From assembly GCA_017654735.1 (NCBI GenBank), contig JADPYG010000090.1, positions 744,001 to 808,000 of the forward strand: a stretch of 64,000 nt of DNA, read 5' to 3'. The notes under the pieces are model-generated. The model had not been told where the DNA came from. It saw only the letters and a program-made list of their open reading frames with translations, and did not search any database. Origin of the DNA: Vishniacozyma victoriae. Lineage: Eukaryota > Basidiomycota > Tremellomycetes > Tremellales > Bulleribasidiaceae. Shown here one piece after another: positions 34,798 to 44,625 of the stretch (its first letter is position 1; the number at the start of each line of letters is the position of its first letter). The position numbers and the translations under genes were made by a program.

Positions 34798-35492
34798 ATG
34801 CTGGTCTCTCGACTCGGACGTCGTATCGCTCGATCTGGACGCTGTCTGCCTTCAGTAAGGGTCATTTCGAGCACAACACCATTGGCAGCATCAGCCTCTG
34901 AATCCCTCCTCCGCCTCCAATCCCTTGAAAGTCCAGCAGATCATGCCGAAGCAAGAACCTGGTTGAACGATTTCCAAGTGGAAGATATACCCAAAGAGGC
35001 ATGGGAAGCGGGGTACAGTCGGTCAAGTGGTCCAGGTGGGCAGGTCAGTCCATCCCAGGAAAGATGGTGATCGTCAGGACTGATTGGTAGCATGTAAACA
35101 AGACCAACTCGAAAGCTACGATCCGATGTACCCTTACTGGAAAGTGGCTACCTCCCTTTTTGCTATCCCCTCTATCTCGATCAGTATGTCCCGTCCCACG
35201 GTTATTCCTGTGTATGGACTGGGAGGCTAATAACTAGCCATGCTACCTCCCTTCTCCGCCATCAATATTGATCTCATCCCAGACATCCCGAACCGCTAGC
35301 GCCAACCTCCAAACAGCTCTCGATCAATTACACGATACCATCCTTAAAGCGGGACGGAGTGTGATCATTGGAGAAACTAGTTCTGGGCAGAAAGAAAAGG
35401 TGAAAGGCCTTGAACGGGCTGAGAAGGCTAGGAGGAGGGGGGAGAAGGATCGGAGGAGTGCTAAGAAGAGTTCGAGGAAGGATATGGGATAG
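34798..35492 (+). CDS. Mitochondrial peptidyl-tRNA hydrolase / class I release factor-like protein (ICT1 type)
   Basis: Three exons (34798-35043, 35091-35183, 35238-35492) give 197 aa. The N-terminus is an Arg-rich mitochondrial presequence (MLVSRLGRRIARSGR). The catalytic GGQ motif sits in SRSSGPGGQHVNKTNSKA, and the first intron falls directly after GGQ. The tail is Lys/Arg-rich (EKARRRGEKDRRSAKKSSRK), as in ICT1/YaeJ, where a basic tail enters the empty mRNA channel of a stalled ribosome. The protein should release peptides from stalled mitochondrial ribosomes, or sit in the large subunit as mL62. The segment between exons 2 and 3 is less well conserved, so that junction is less certain. 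Confidence 0.85.
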
Positions 35493-35810
35493 GCCTGGCT
35501 TTGATGTATTTGAAATCGCCGTCGTCCTCTCGACGATACTGCGTGAGTTGTGACGCCATATGTCATTGGAAACTAATATCGTAGTTCAAGTATCTCGCTC
35601 GATGAGTATCCGTCAGTATACGAGCTCTTTTCAAAATCGACCAAATCTACATTCTTGCGACAACATCTCGCCCTGGGATGAGAGGCTAGTCCAATGGATT
35701 TCAGCCGACCCGTAGTCCGCCCGATTGCGAACGTGACGGAGGAAGTGCATCGATGATGTGACGAGAGTGTACAGTACAAACATGCATCAAATCGCCTCCA
35801 GCTGTGAGCA
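35493..35810. other. Intergenic stretch between convergent genes
   Basis: This holds the 3' flanks of the ICT1-like gene and of the 35811 gene. No gene, terminator hairpin or repeat is evident. Confidence 0.4.
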
Positions 35811-37361
35811 CTACATGACAACCTCAACAACACCAACAACAGTAGTCTCACCATCCCCATCCTCCCCTTTTTGAGTAACAACAACCTCAGTCTTTTCCTT
35901 GTCCTGGTACTCGGCGCCCTCGACGATCTCTTCTGCTTGTACTGTGATTTCGACGACTGTCGTCTTTCTACCTTCCTTGGGCGCATTAGTCTCGGCTTTT
36001 GGAGCATCATCTTTCTTGGCGGCTTTGACGGTCGCTTCTGATTTCTCCTTCTCCGGCGTGTCCTTCTTGACCAAGGTTTCTTCCTTCTTAGCCTCTACAT
36101 CTTTCTCTTTCCCTTTATCACTCTTCACCTTCTCTTTCCCTTTATCACTCTTCACTTTCTCATCCGCTTTCTCCTCCTTGGCCGGTGATTTCGTCTCCTT
36201 CTCCACCTGCTCCACCCTCTCTCCTTTAGCCTCGACCTCATCCTTCTTCACCTCCTTAACACCTTCCTTTGCCGCCCTGTCCTTCTTCCCCTTCTCCTCC
36301 AATTTTGAAAATGCCATATTGCCCATTTTATGGATCAAACCAGCCGCCTCCTCATCAAACTCACCCCAAGGCTGCCTCAACCAAGCCAAGATCAGAGCCC
36401 TCTGTTCCCTTTGAATAGGCAACATGACCTCACCCTTTGTCTTGGGACCGTACTTGGGTAAGCTCGCTAGGTATTCTTCCTTGGTGATTGGACCCTCCTT
36501 CTTCCTTTCCTCGACTTTGAGGGCAGGAGCTTCAAGACCCTTCTCCTTGAGCTGGGCTACGATCTTGGCGTTCTCCTTTTCGCATCGAGCTTCGTCGTAG
36601 GTCAATCGCTTCTTTGGAGCGGGAGCGGGCGAGGGCGCCTTAGCGACGGGTTTAGGGGAAGGTTTGATATCGAACGCTTCACCTGCGTTGTATCTTCTCA
36701 GATTTTCTGTTGGTAGCAGCTCCTCCAGATCATCAGGATAGTATCCACCCGACATGAGGATCTCTCTCAATTCAGCATGAGCTTTATCCTGCATCCTTGT
36801 CCTCGGGCCATGGTGGAGTTGTCTGAAGAATGGATAAACCCTCTCTAGCTCTTTATCAATCATCTTGTCCCTGGTGGCATCCTTGATTTCCTTGGCGACA
36901 ACAATGTCAAGAGTGACGGGACCATGTTTGATATTTTCAGCGATTGGGTAGTGGCAATTTGGAAATTTGTCTAGTCCCGCTTGAGCACATTCAATAGTCT
37001 TGAGCTCATCTTCCAGCTTGTTTATCATGGTGGTATGGTTATTCCAAGCGTCGGCGTTGGGAATGTATCCGTTGTGCGTTTGCTCCCAACGGAGCTTGTT
37101 GATCACGTATTTACAGGCTGTGGCGTGGAAAGCTCGGAGCATGGCGTAGGAATGGATAATGGCGGGTTTAGCCGGCGCGGCGGCAGGAGCGGGGGTGGCC
37201 CTGCTCTTGAGGGTGATATTGGCGACAGGTGAGAGGGGCGAATGGGGAGTCGAAGGGGACTTTCGAGCGAGGACGGGAGCCTTGAGGTTGAGAGGGGTCA
37301 TGGGTGGGGTAGGGGGGAGAAGAGCGGGGTGGGAGAAGTTAATATTGAGGACGATAGACAT
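35811..37361 (-). CDS. Lys/Glu-rich protein, function unknown
   Basis: A single exon gives 516 aa. The N-terminal 70 residues are Pro/Ala-rich. A folded-looking middle (about 70-240) includes HATACKYVINKLRWEQTHNGY and LEDELKTIECAQAGLDKFPNCHY. The C-terminal 200 residues are mostly Lys/Glu/Ala and likely coiled coil or disordered. They include a 9-residue tandem repeat (VKSDKGKEK twice) from a 27-bp DNA duplication. The final residues turn hydrophobic (TTVVGVVEVVM). I recognise no family. The high charge and lack of a signal peptide suggest a cytoplasmic or nuclear protein. Confidence 0.75.
   Translation of the reverse strand: MSIVLNINFSHPALLPPTPPMTPLNLKAPVLARKSPSTPHSPLSPVANITLKSRATPAPAAAPAKPAIIHSYAMLRAFHATACKYVINKLRWEQTHNGYIPNADAWNNHTTMINKLEDELKTIECAQAGLDKFPNCHYPIAENIKHGPVTLDIVVAKEIKDATRDKMIDKELERVYPFFRQLHHGPRTRMQDKAHAELREILMSGGYYPDDLEELLPTENLRRYNAGEAFDIKPSPKPVAKAPSPAPAPKKRLTYDEARCEKENAKIVAQLKEKGLEAPALKVEERKKEGPITKEEYLASLPKYGPKTKGEVMLPIQREQRALILAWLRQPWGEFDEEAAGLIHKMGNMAFSKLEEKGKKDRAAKEGVKEVKKDEVEAKGERVEQVEKETKSPAKEEKADEKVKSDKGKEKVKSDKGKEKDVEAKKEETLVKKDTPEKEKSEATVKAAKKDDAPKAETNAPKEGRKTTVVEITVQAEEIVEGAEYQDKEKTEVVVTQKGEDGDGETTVVGVVEVVM
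36105..36158 (-). repeat. 27-bp tandem duplication inside a coding region
   Basis: Two adjacent 27-bp copies (36105-36131 and 36132-36158) encode the repeated VKSDKGKEK unit. The copies are identical or nearly so, pointing to a recent in-frame duplication. Confidence 0.7.
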
Positions 37362-38399
37362 GGTGTTTATTTACATTAAGCAAGTAAGTAGTAGTAGTGG
37401 TGTATGTGTCTTTGTGGTTGCGTCTGTTTGAACGATTATGTTGGTGATAAGTAAAGAAGAAGGAAAAGGGGGATCAGCATGTTATATGAACCTGATCCTC
37501 CTCTCCTGTCTTCCATTCATCAATCCTTTTCATACCTCCCCCAGGATCCTATCCCTTCTCTACTACCTCCTAGTGCGAAGAGAAGGCAGGGATGGAACGT
37601 GATGGAATGAGGAAATGAAAGGATGCCACAGCAAGGAATCGTTCGAGAGGTTGTAAGGAGGATCAGTGGTGGAATCAGTAAGACTGTCACGTACACATTC
37701 TGGTTGCCGGGACCAGTGCTCGGCACCCAACCACACGCTCTGCGTACATTGCTCCCTCACATTGCCATCGCAGGACCCTATAAGACAGAGCAAGATGGGT
37801 GCCACACTGGAGACCCCTCGGCGATACGGCGTTACGCTTGTTGACCGCTGCCGGAAAAGGCGATTGATTCCGTGAGTTACCAAAAGTGGTAAGAATCCCA
37901 CAAACTCGAAAACTGGTTTTCAAAGGAGACAATGACTTCATTTGTGACGCTCGCGACGTCATCCTACATCTTTCCTTTCCTTTTCAACAGAATTACCACC
38001 GCTTCCCCCACTACAATCAGGCTCGACGTCACCGAATCCGTCGTCATCGTCACCGACATCTTAGGTCGAGATAACGATAAGCATAGCAATAGGAATATTC
38101 CGTCAACCTCGTTAGAGGATAGGTGCGTTGTTATTTGTCATGTTATTGCAAGCCATCCTGCTTGTGATACATTGCCAGTTGTTGTTTGTTTGTGCATCGC
38201 TGACATTATTTTCCCTCTGCATGCTTGCCCGCCTGTACATCACCTTGTACCCTTTGCATACTCTTCCTGTTCCTCTACGAAAACCCCTATCCCTGCCTCT
38301 CACGACTTCGCCCTCCGACCATGTTATTTGACTTCGTACAACAGACTCCCGAAGATCATCCAACACCCTAGGTGAAATTACCCATCAACCAACTTCAAA
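37362..38399. promoter_or_regulatory. Long divergent promoter / leader region before the bZIP gene
   Basis: 1.04 kb lie between the 35811 gene (-) and the bZIP gene (+). A ctataagac element near 37778 could be a TATA box for a long bZIP leader. Several short upstream ATG frames follow it (for example 37886-38074 and 37932-38375). No protein-like frame is present. A long, uORF-bearing leader is a hypothesis only. Confidence 0.35.
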
Positions 38400-40596
38400 A
38401 TGGCTGCCGTCGCGTCGCCTGTGGTAGCGCCAGGTAAGTCCCATTCTCTTCCTCGCCACCTTGTCCCATGCGTCGTGTTTCATTCACCTATCCCTGCACC
38501 TACCCTCGTCCTGTATAACCACACCTCGTATCCTGTCAAGACTGATGTCTTCAGCTTCGCGTTCAAAGTCTCCTTCTCCAATCAAGAAGGCTACTCCGGA
38601 GGTAGTCGCCGATAAGCCGGAAGTTACCGTCAATGTTGAGGACGTAGCCTCGTCTGGAGGTGCAGAGGATGAGAAACCGGATACTAGTGATGTTGGTGAG
38701 TCATCTTTCTCTTTCCCCATCTCAAGCTTTACTTCCCCCTCAATCTTCCCGTCCGCTTCGATCACCTTTCATTAAAGCATGAAAGGGTATCCCATCCTAT
38801 ACTCCTCTACATGTCGTCATGTCTTCCATGACGTTACATTCCACAAAATACCTTGACCATGCCGCTATACCAATCTCCCACGTTATCAATGCTGATCTCT
38901 TCTCCTTCTCCCCCACTCGCACTCGACCTCGTAACGATCCCCCCACCTCTGAACGCATTCGGTTCCCTCACTCCTCCAACCCTATCGATAACTCCTCGCC
39001 TTACCCACCTCTTTCCATGCCTAGATCCCGCACTCCGAGATGAGAAAGCACCATCCCCTACACCTCAGCGACCGTCCATCCGACCCGTCCCGGCTGCAAC
39101 CACGATGCGATCAAACTTTGATCTCGAATTGAACCCTTTTGAACAATCTTTCCTCGTCAGCTCGCATCACGGATCATCGTCTTCTGTATCGGACAAGGGC
39201 GGTAAACGCAGTAGTCCACCCCGAGGTGGTGACGAGACCAGTATGCGACATAACGCCCTTCCTCCTTTATCGTCACTTACTTCGCCCGCCGCTGCCGATC
39301 CAAGCCAGTTCCCATGGCTCGCCGCTCAGTCATTACGTACAGGTCCACTCAGTCCTGCGATGCTAGGCGGACCGAACCAGCAAGGACAGAATGGAAATCG
39401 TAACAACAACGAGAATGGAGAACATCAGGCATTCGACCCAAGTAATTTCAGGACTGGGTTTACACCTGGTACCGGAAGTGGATTCACACCTGGCTACAAT
39501 TCGCTCATGAACGGCAACAACTTTTCAAGTTTACCCCTACCCAGTCCAAACACTGCCGCCTTCCTCAACATGGTCACCAACTCGACACCACTGGGTGATG
39601 GCGAAGGGCCCAACCAGAACCAAAACCAGGGCCAGAATCAGAATCAAGAGAATCAACAAGGAGGCCAAGCATCCGCGGTCCCGCCTCACATGCAGCAACA
39701 CGGAAACATGGCTCCCTACTCGCAAAATGGTGGCGATCAAGAAACCATCACTCCCGGGACATTCTCTGCCTTGACTGGTGCTTTGAACGACATGAATCGA
39801 GCCAATGGCCAACAGCAGCAATCTGGTCCACCCGGTCTTGGAGCTCCGCCATATTACAACATGAATGGTCCAGCTCCACATCATCAGATGCAGCAAATGC
39901 AAGGGCATCCTCAACACCACCAGCAACAACCGCATATCGATTACGCTCAGCAATCCGCAAACGCCGCAAGTCAAGCTGCCAACGGACTTTTCTTGCTCTC
40001 ACAAGCCCACCAGGAACTATCGAAACGCGAAGAAGAAGGGAAACCCCTGTCCGGCAAGAGGACTTCTGTCGGCGCCGTACCACCTGGATCAGGCAAGCTA
40101 CCCGGTCCAGCCCCAGCAGTCGCAGGTGGCAAGAGGAAGTCGGATGTTGGCGTGACTGGTGGAACAGGAGGAAAAGGTGGCAAGAAGGGTAAAAAAGCAG
40201 CTGCTGAGGCTGTCATGATGAAGGATGAATCTGCCTCGCCTTCATTCTCGATGATGATGGACGATGACGATGATGGGGAGCCAAGGATGATTAATGGTAA
40301 ACCAGAGACAGAAGAGGATAAACGTAAAAACTTTTTGGAACGTAATCGACAAGGTATGTCACGTTCCGCCTTTCAAATTGGCTGGAGACTGATGTGTAGC
40401 CGCACTCAAATGTCGACAACGTAAAAAGGCATGGTTGACTGAACTCCAACAAAAAGTCGATTCGCTATCAACCGAGAATGAAGCTCTTCAACGTACGGTC
40501 GGCGGACTCCACGAAGAGATTGGTCGATTAACAACTCTCCTCATGCAAAGGGATCAAGGAATGGGTCAACAGGCATACGGTCGACCCATCCGATAG
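38400..40596 (+). CDS. bZIP transcription factor of the Atf1/ATF2/Sko1 type
   Basis: Four exons (38400-38433, 38555-38695, 39025-40353, 40400-40596) give 566 aa. The basic region reads KRKNFLERNRQAALKCRQRKKAWL and is split by the last intron. A short leucine zipper follows (VDSL, ENEALQRTV, EIGRL). The NRxxAxxCRxRKK pattern marks the ATF/CREB branch, which binds TGACGTCA-like sites. Upstream lie a MRSNFDLELNPFEQSF block like that of Atf1 homologues, and Asn/Gln-rich stretches (NQNQNQGQNQNQ) typical of activation regions. Relatives act below the Hog1/Sty1 stress MAP kinase; here that is inference. The first two introns (121 and ~329 nt) are much longer than usual. The second acceptor (39024) was chosen by frame and pyrimidine tract; 39039 is an alternative. 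Confidence 0.87.
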
Positions 40597-40910
40597 TCCC
40601 CCCACCACCTTTCCAATGTCGATGTCAAATCGCTCATGTTGTTTATACTCTTATTGTATAGTATTATCGGGTTATATACGTCCCGTTTGTCCGATACATT
40701 ATATCTGTATCACTGTATCGTTATTTCCAGGGTTTCTCATTTTCGTAAAATCAGTAAAATCGTATAAGCAGATTACATATATATTCTATGCACCTGTCGA
40801 CGTAAATTATTCATGACTGTTTCGTTATGACAAGACCAGGAGGTTTCGGTATTTCCAGGGTAGTGATCCTCTCCAAGATGTCCTCTTGCCCGCTCGACCC
40901 CTTAAGTTGG

Positions 40911-41684
40911 CTATAAGACCCTAACAGCAAAAGCGACACAGACGAAGATTATTGAATCCTACCCCTCAGCTCCTTTGCGGATGAATCGATGAATTGGTGA
41001 GCTTACATTCGACCACATTTCCTGGATTGCTGTATCGGTATCTTCCCAATGACATGTCATGTCCGCCCTACCATCTCAGCTATTGACCAAGTAGACTGTT
41101 CGACAAAGGACTTACCGTCCCGCCTGACCTAGATTTTCTGATAATGTCGTTGTCACCTATCATTAGCTCCATCTCAATCTCATTTAAGCAAAGGAGCATA
41201 ATCCAGAAGAAAGTGTGAGAGAGTAGAGGGACACACGATATATTTGAATCCTCTAGGTTGTAGTTCCAACATTTTCGATTTTACTTTCTACCCAATCAGC
41301 CCTTCCATCCTATTGTATCACGGAATATCACAGGTTAGAGGGGACGCACTTCTGAAATATCTTTTGATAATCCACTCATCCGTGGTTTATCTGATGCATC
41401 CCAATTCGTTCCTTATATCAGCATGACTTGAGATGAATGCCGTACCGACTAGAGTCTGTGCTAGGACCTTTCCTCATCAGCTTTGCAAGTGGAGCATGCA
41501 GGAGCTTACAGTACGTAAATATGGCCGTAGCTGATCTGTTGGGAATCTGACTAGTCAGTATGTAGAGACAAAGTCACCAAAGGGAGATAGACTAGGCTCG
41601 AGGTGTGACATACTTTGGACGAGGAGATGGAGCTGCAGACCGAGCGAGCGGGGGCGATAATGCGCCATTCAAGCGTGAAGACAT
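40911..41684 (-). CDS. Tctex1-family dynein light chain
   Basis: Eight small exons give 130 aa. The N-terminal 24 residues are Ser/Pro/Arg-rich. The Tctex1 fold then shows PRGFKYIVTTTLSENLGQAG, ADMTCHWEDTDTAIQEMW and the final FVCVAFAVRVL. In the family, a Tctex1 dimer binds the intermediate chain of cytoplasmic dynein and helps link cargo. Every exon junction keeps the frame: splits fall after PRPK, LRT, LVG, ISE, YIV, GR and SN. The exons are tiny, 12 to 27 codons. The gene is divergent from the Pex11-family gene, with 217 bp between starts. Confidence 0.85.
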
Positions 41685-41901
41685 ATTGTTATCGTATGTG
41701 ATTCGCCGCGACTCCCTTGCTCTGATTCTTGCGCTGTTTCTGTTGAGATTAAAGGTGAGTGTATAGATACTTTGAGCTATGCTTGCTTGTACCAGTAGAT
41801 CTACCGCTAAAACCCGGTTAATCGACGCGTCTTTCTACTTCTCATATTTCATCTGTTTTCGTCTATAGAGTATATACCTCTACACATACCCTGGGGGATA
41901 T

Positions 41902-43249
41902 ATGTCAGCTTACGCCCATCCTCATCTCCGAACATCCAGTCAAATCAATAGCAAGATCTACGAAACAGAAGATTGGTCCGACACACCTTCACTCTCCTAT
42001 ACGACAAATACTTCTTCACCATCCGACAACCTCTTTGACCTCCCTCCCTTATCGCACAAGTACGGCAAGATGGAAGATTCTTGGCATAATACACCACTCC
42101 CAGACTCTCCATGTATAGACTTAGGTAGTATAGCGCCCCACGGGTTAAGTGGACACAGGAGAGGTCCGAGCGAGTTGGAATCGACAATGTGGGATACTGC
42201 CCAGGTTAATGGGGAATTAGGGCTGGCTCCGCTCATGTCGAGTGATGCGAAGGCGGCTGCTGGACTTGCCACTAGTGATCTGAAGAAATCAATAGGAAAG
42301 GAAGGGATAGCGCCATTGCCTATAGCGGTTTGGGCGAAAATAATGGATACCTCCAAAGGTCGTGATAAAGTCTTGGCAAGTAGTTCGGCCGGTTCTTCAT
42401 GGAAGTGATAGCTGATATTCAGAAATGCGTCCAATACACTCTGAGGACATATTTGTATCTACTCTCGATCATCGCTGCTGTGCGACCCCTCTCGGCCGGA
42501 TTACGGTCAAATGAGAAACGGATGAGGTTGGCAACCTCCAGTCTGAGTCTGACTCGGTAAGTCTAGGAATTGGTCAAATACGTCCAGTGTCTTCATAATG
42601 ACATCAAAGACTTGGGAACCTGAGCTGACTCGCAGAAAATGTTTACTCCTCTTAAACCCCCTCCACCCACTAACCCACCTCTTATCGCCAACACCGACCT
42701 CGGCCCCCGCAATTCTGAATCACCTAATAAACCTCGCATCAGCTCTAGCGGACGATACATTCACATTAGCAAGACTCGGGATAGTATCAAGGAGGAAAGG
42801 GAGGATCGCCGATCGTTGGGCCAAGTATGTCTTCTGCCGATAGGCAAAAATTAGAGTAGAAGGATGAGCTGACGAGATAGCCGATTATGGTTATTAACCA
42901 CTTTAATGGGAATGTGGACGGTTTATACCCGTACTATCCCCTCACTCCGTCGGCGTATGATAACACTATCAAGTACAGTCGACGCGGAAGTTGATCTCGA
43001 GAATCTAAGAGCTGAACGGAAAGAAGTAAGATGGACAGCCAACAAATTGTTGTCGGATCTGATATTTGTCTGTGAGTCCCTTCTACCTGTCCAGTCGAGA
43101 AGAAGGGAAGCTGACGGATAGCATATGATGTCTTTCACTTGACGTGGTTCAAGGAACCTGTTCAGTGTGCTGCTGGATTATGTTCTGCTGTTATTAGTAC
43201 GAGTAAGATATACGATCAGTATTGGTCAGCTAGTGTCAAGTCGGCTTAG
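41902..43249 (+). CDS. Pex11-family peroxisomal membrane protein
   Basis: Five exons (41902-42375, 42423-42556, 42636-42824, 42881-43071, 43122-43249) give 371 aa. After ~140 residues of low-complexity N-terminus comes the Pex11 signature TSKGRDKVLKCVQYTLRTYLYLL. Further family-like blocks are LATSSLSLTRKCLLLLNPLHPL, LWLLTTLMGMWTVYTR and the C-terminal ASVKSA region. Pex11 proteins insert an amphipathic helix into the peroxisome membrane, elongate it and promote fission. Animal PEX11C and fungal Pex11C-like proteins are similarly diverged. The first intron has a GC donor (GCAAGT); skipping or shifting it breaks the signature. It is the third peroxisomal gene in 18 kb. Confidence 0.82.
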
Positions 43250-43424
43250 CCTGAAGGGAAAAAAAAGGGATCAGCGAGGAACTAGCCGGACTCGGAAGCA
43301 GGATCAAGATGATAGAGCTAGTCTTGCCTTCTGTAAATATCAGAAGGATACATTGTACAAAATGCTATCAATAACATTTTCAGAAACCAGACTACCAGAG
43401 CCAACCCTTAGACTCCTGTAATAA

Positions 43425-44289
43425 CTAGAAATCCTCCTTCCCGGCCCATTCGGCAATACTAAACCCATCCTCCTCTTCACCATCAACATCCATTCCCATT
43501 CCCATTCCCAATCTCCCAACAGGCGCCGAAACCGTCTTTCCAAGTGTTCTACGAGCTGGTAAACTCCTCTTTGCCCGATCAGGGAGTTGTGGAACAGCGA
43601 ATCGAGTTTGTTTTTGGAATAATTCAGGTTGAGACAAGTTTGGCGAATTAAAGACTTCTGGGAAATCACCCCCGTTGTCGATTGTAGAAGGATCTTGGAA
43701 TTCATCTTCATCCACTTCTGTCCCCTCTTCTTCCTCTTCTTGAACCCGTTTAGTCCCTCTCTCTCCTTGTACTTCTTCAACACCCTCGGACATAGTGGGT
43801 TCATCATTGTCTATTGTTGAAGTTGATCCATAAGGTCGAAGCTCGTTTCTACTACTTCTCCATTTCTCTTTGTTTATGATTCCCTGAGCTTGATCCATAA
43901 TTTGATGATGATTTTGGAATGTCTGTTGCTGGGCGTATGGCGAGGGGGAATTGAAGGATATTACCGGTGCGGTGGATGTACGTTGGAATGTCGGTTGGGC
44001 GATACCTACCATTAGTCCCTCTGTTTTTACTCAGTTACCTCTGACAGTCCATCCAGGCTGGTGAGACATGGTATGATAGGTGTGTAGGAAACAGAGGGTG
44101 GGACTCACTCTGCCTACCCTTCCTCCCTATATTCTGAAGCGCCAAAGTTAAATTAGGATCAATTCCATGTTTTACCCCATAAGTCTCGGCAGTGGTCGGT
44201 AAACTAGCAGCAGGTCGTAATGTCCTCTTTGAAAAGTGTTGATCCATTCCCTTTCCTTGGGCCTGAGGTGGGTTTGGAGGTGGGTTCAT
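43425..44289 (-). CDS. Small disordered protein with RxxL motifs, function unknown
   Basis: Two exons (44109-44289, 43425-44005) give 253 aa. Most of it is low-complexity: Pro/Gln-rich start, acidic middle (EEEEEGTEVDEDEF), and a GMGMGMD run. Short ordered motifs include KRTLRPAASLP (residues 21-31), GIDPNLTLALQNIGRKGRQ, LPDRAKRSLPARRTLGKTV and an acidic C-terminal end containing FSIAEWAGKEDF. RxxL sequences near the N-terminus could be destruction boxes, and the size and charge recall securin-like cell-cycle proteins. This is speculative and no family match is claimed. Confidence 0.65.
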
Positions 44290-44625
44290 TGTGGAATGAG
44301 TAGGTTGGGAATGACAAAAGTCGCGTCGAATTGGACGCGTCGAATAGTAGATCCAGATAGATTTGATTAGGAAAGAAATGCTAATACTCGAGATTGTATT
44401 AGGAAATTACTAATGACCTCGACATGGGCATTTTAAGAATTACTCATGACTACATGATTAATCGGCATCAGCTTCGAAGCTCGCATCTGTACCACATCCA
44501 TACAAGATCATACAAAGTCTCAATCTCTGATACCCTTCATCCCTGAGCCATCTTTTTTGTTGATTACAATTCTGGGATCAGCACACTAGACTAAACCGAC
44601 AACTTATCAACAACGACTCACAGTA
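44290..44625. other. Intergenic stretch
   Basis: Two minus-strand genes flank 336 bp holding the promoter of the 43425 gene and the 3' end of the drug transporter. Nothing further is seen. Confidence 0.4.

Noticed and set aside
36105..36158. Repeated pyrimidine units that could be a microsatellite array
   Set aside because: Only two 27-bp units, both coding; treated as an in-frame duplication instead.
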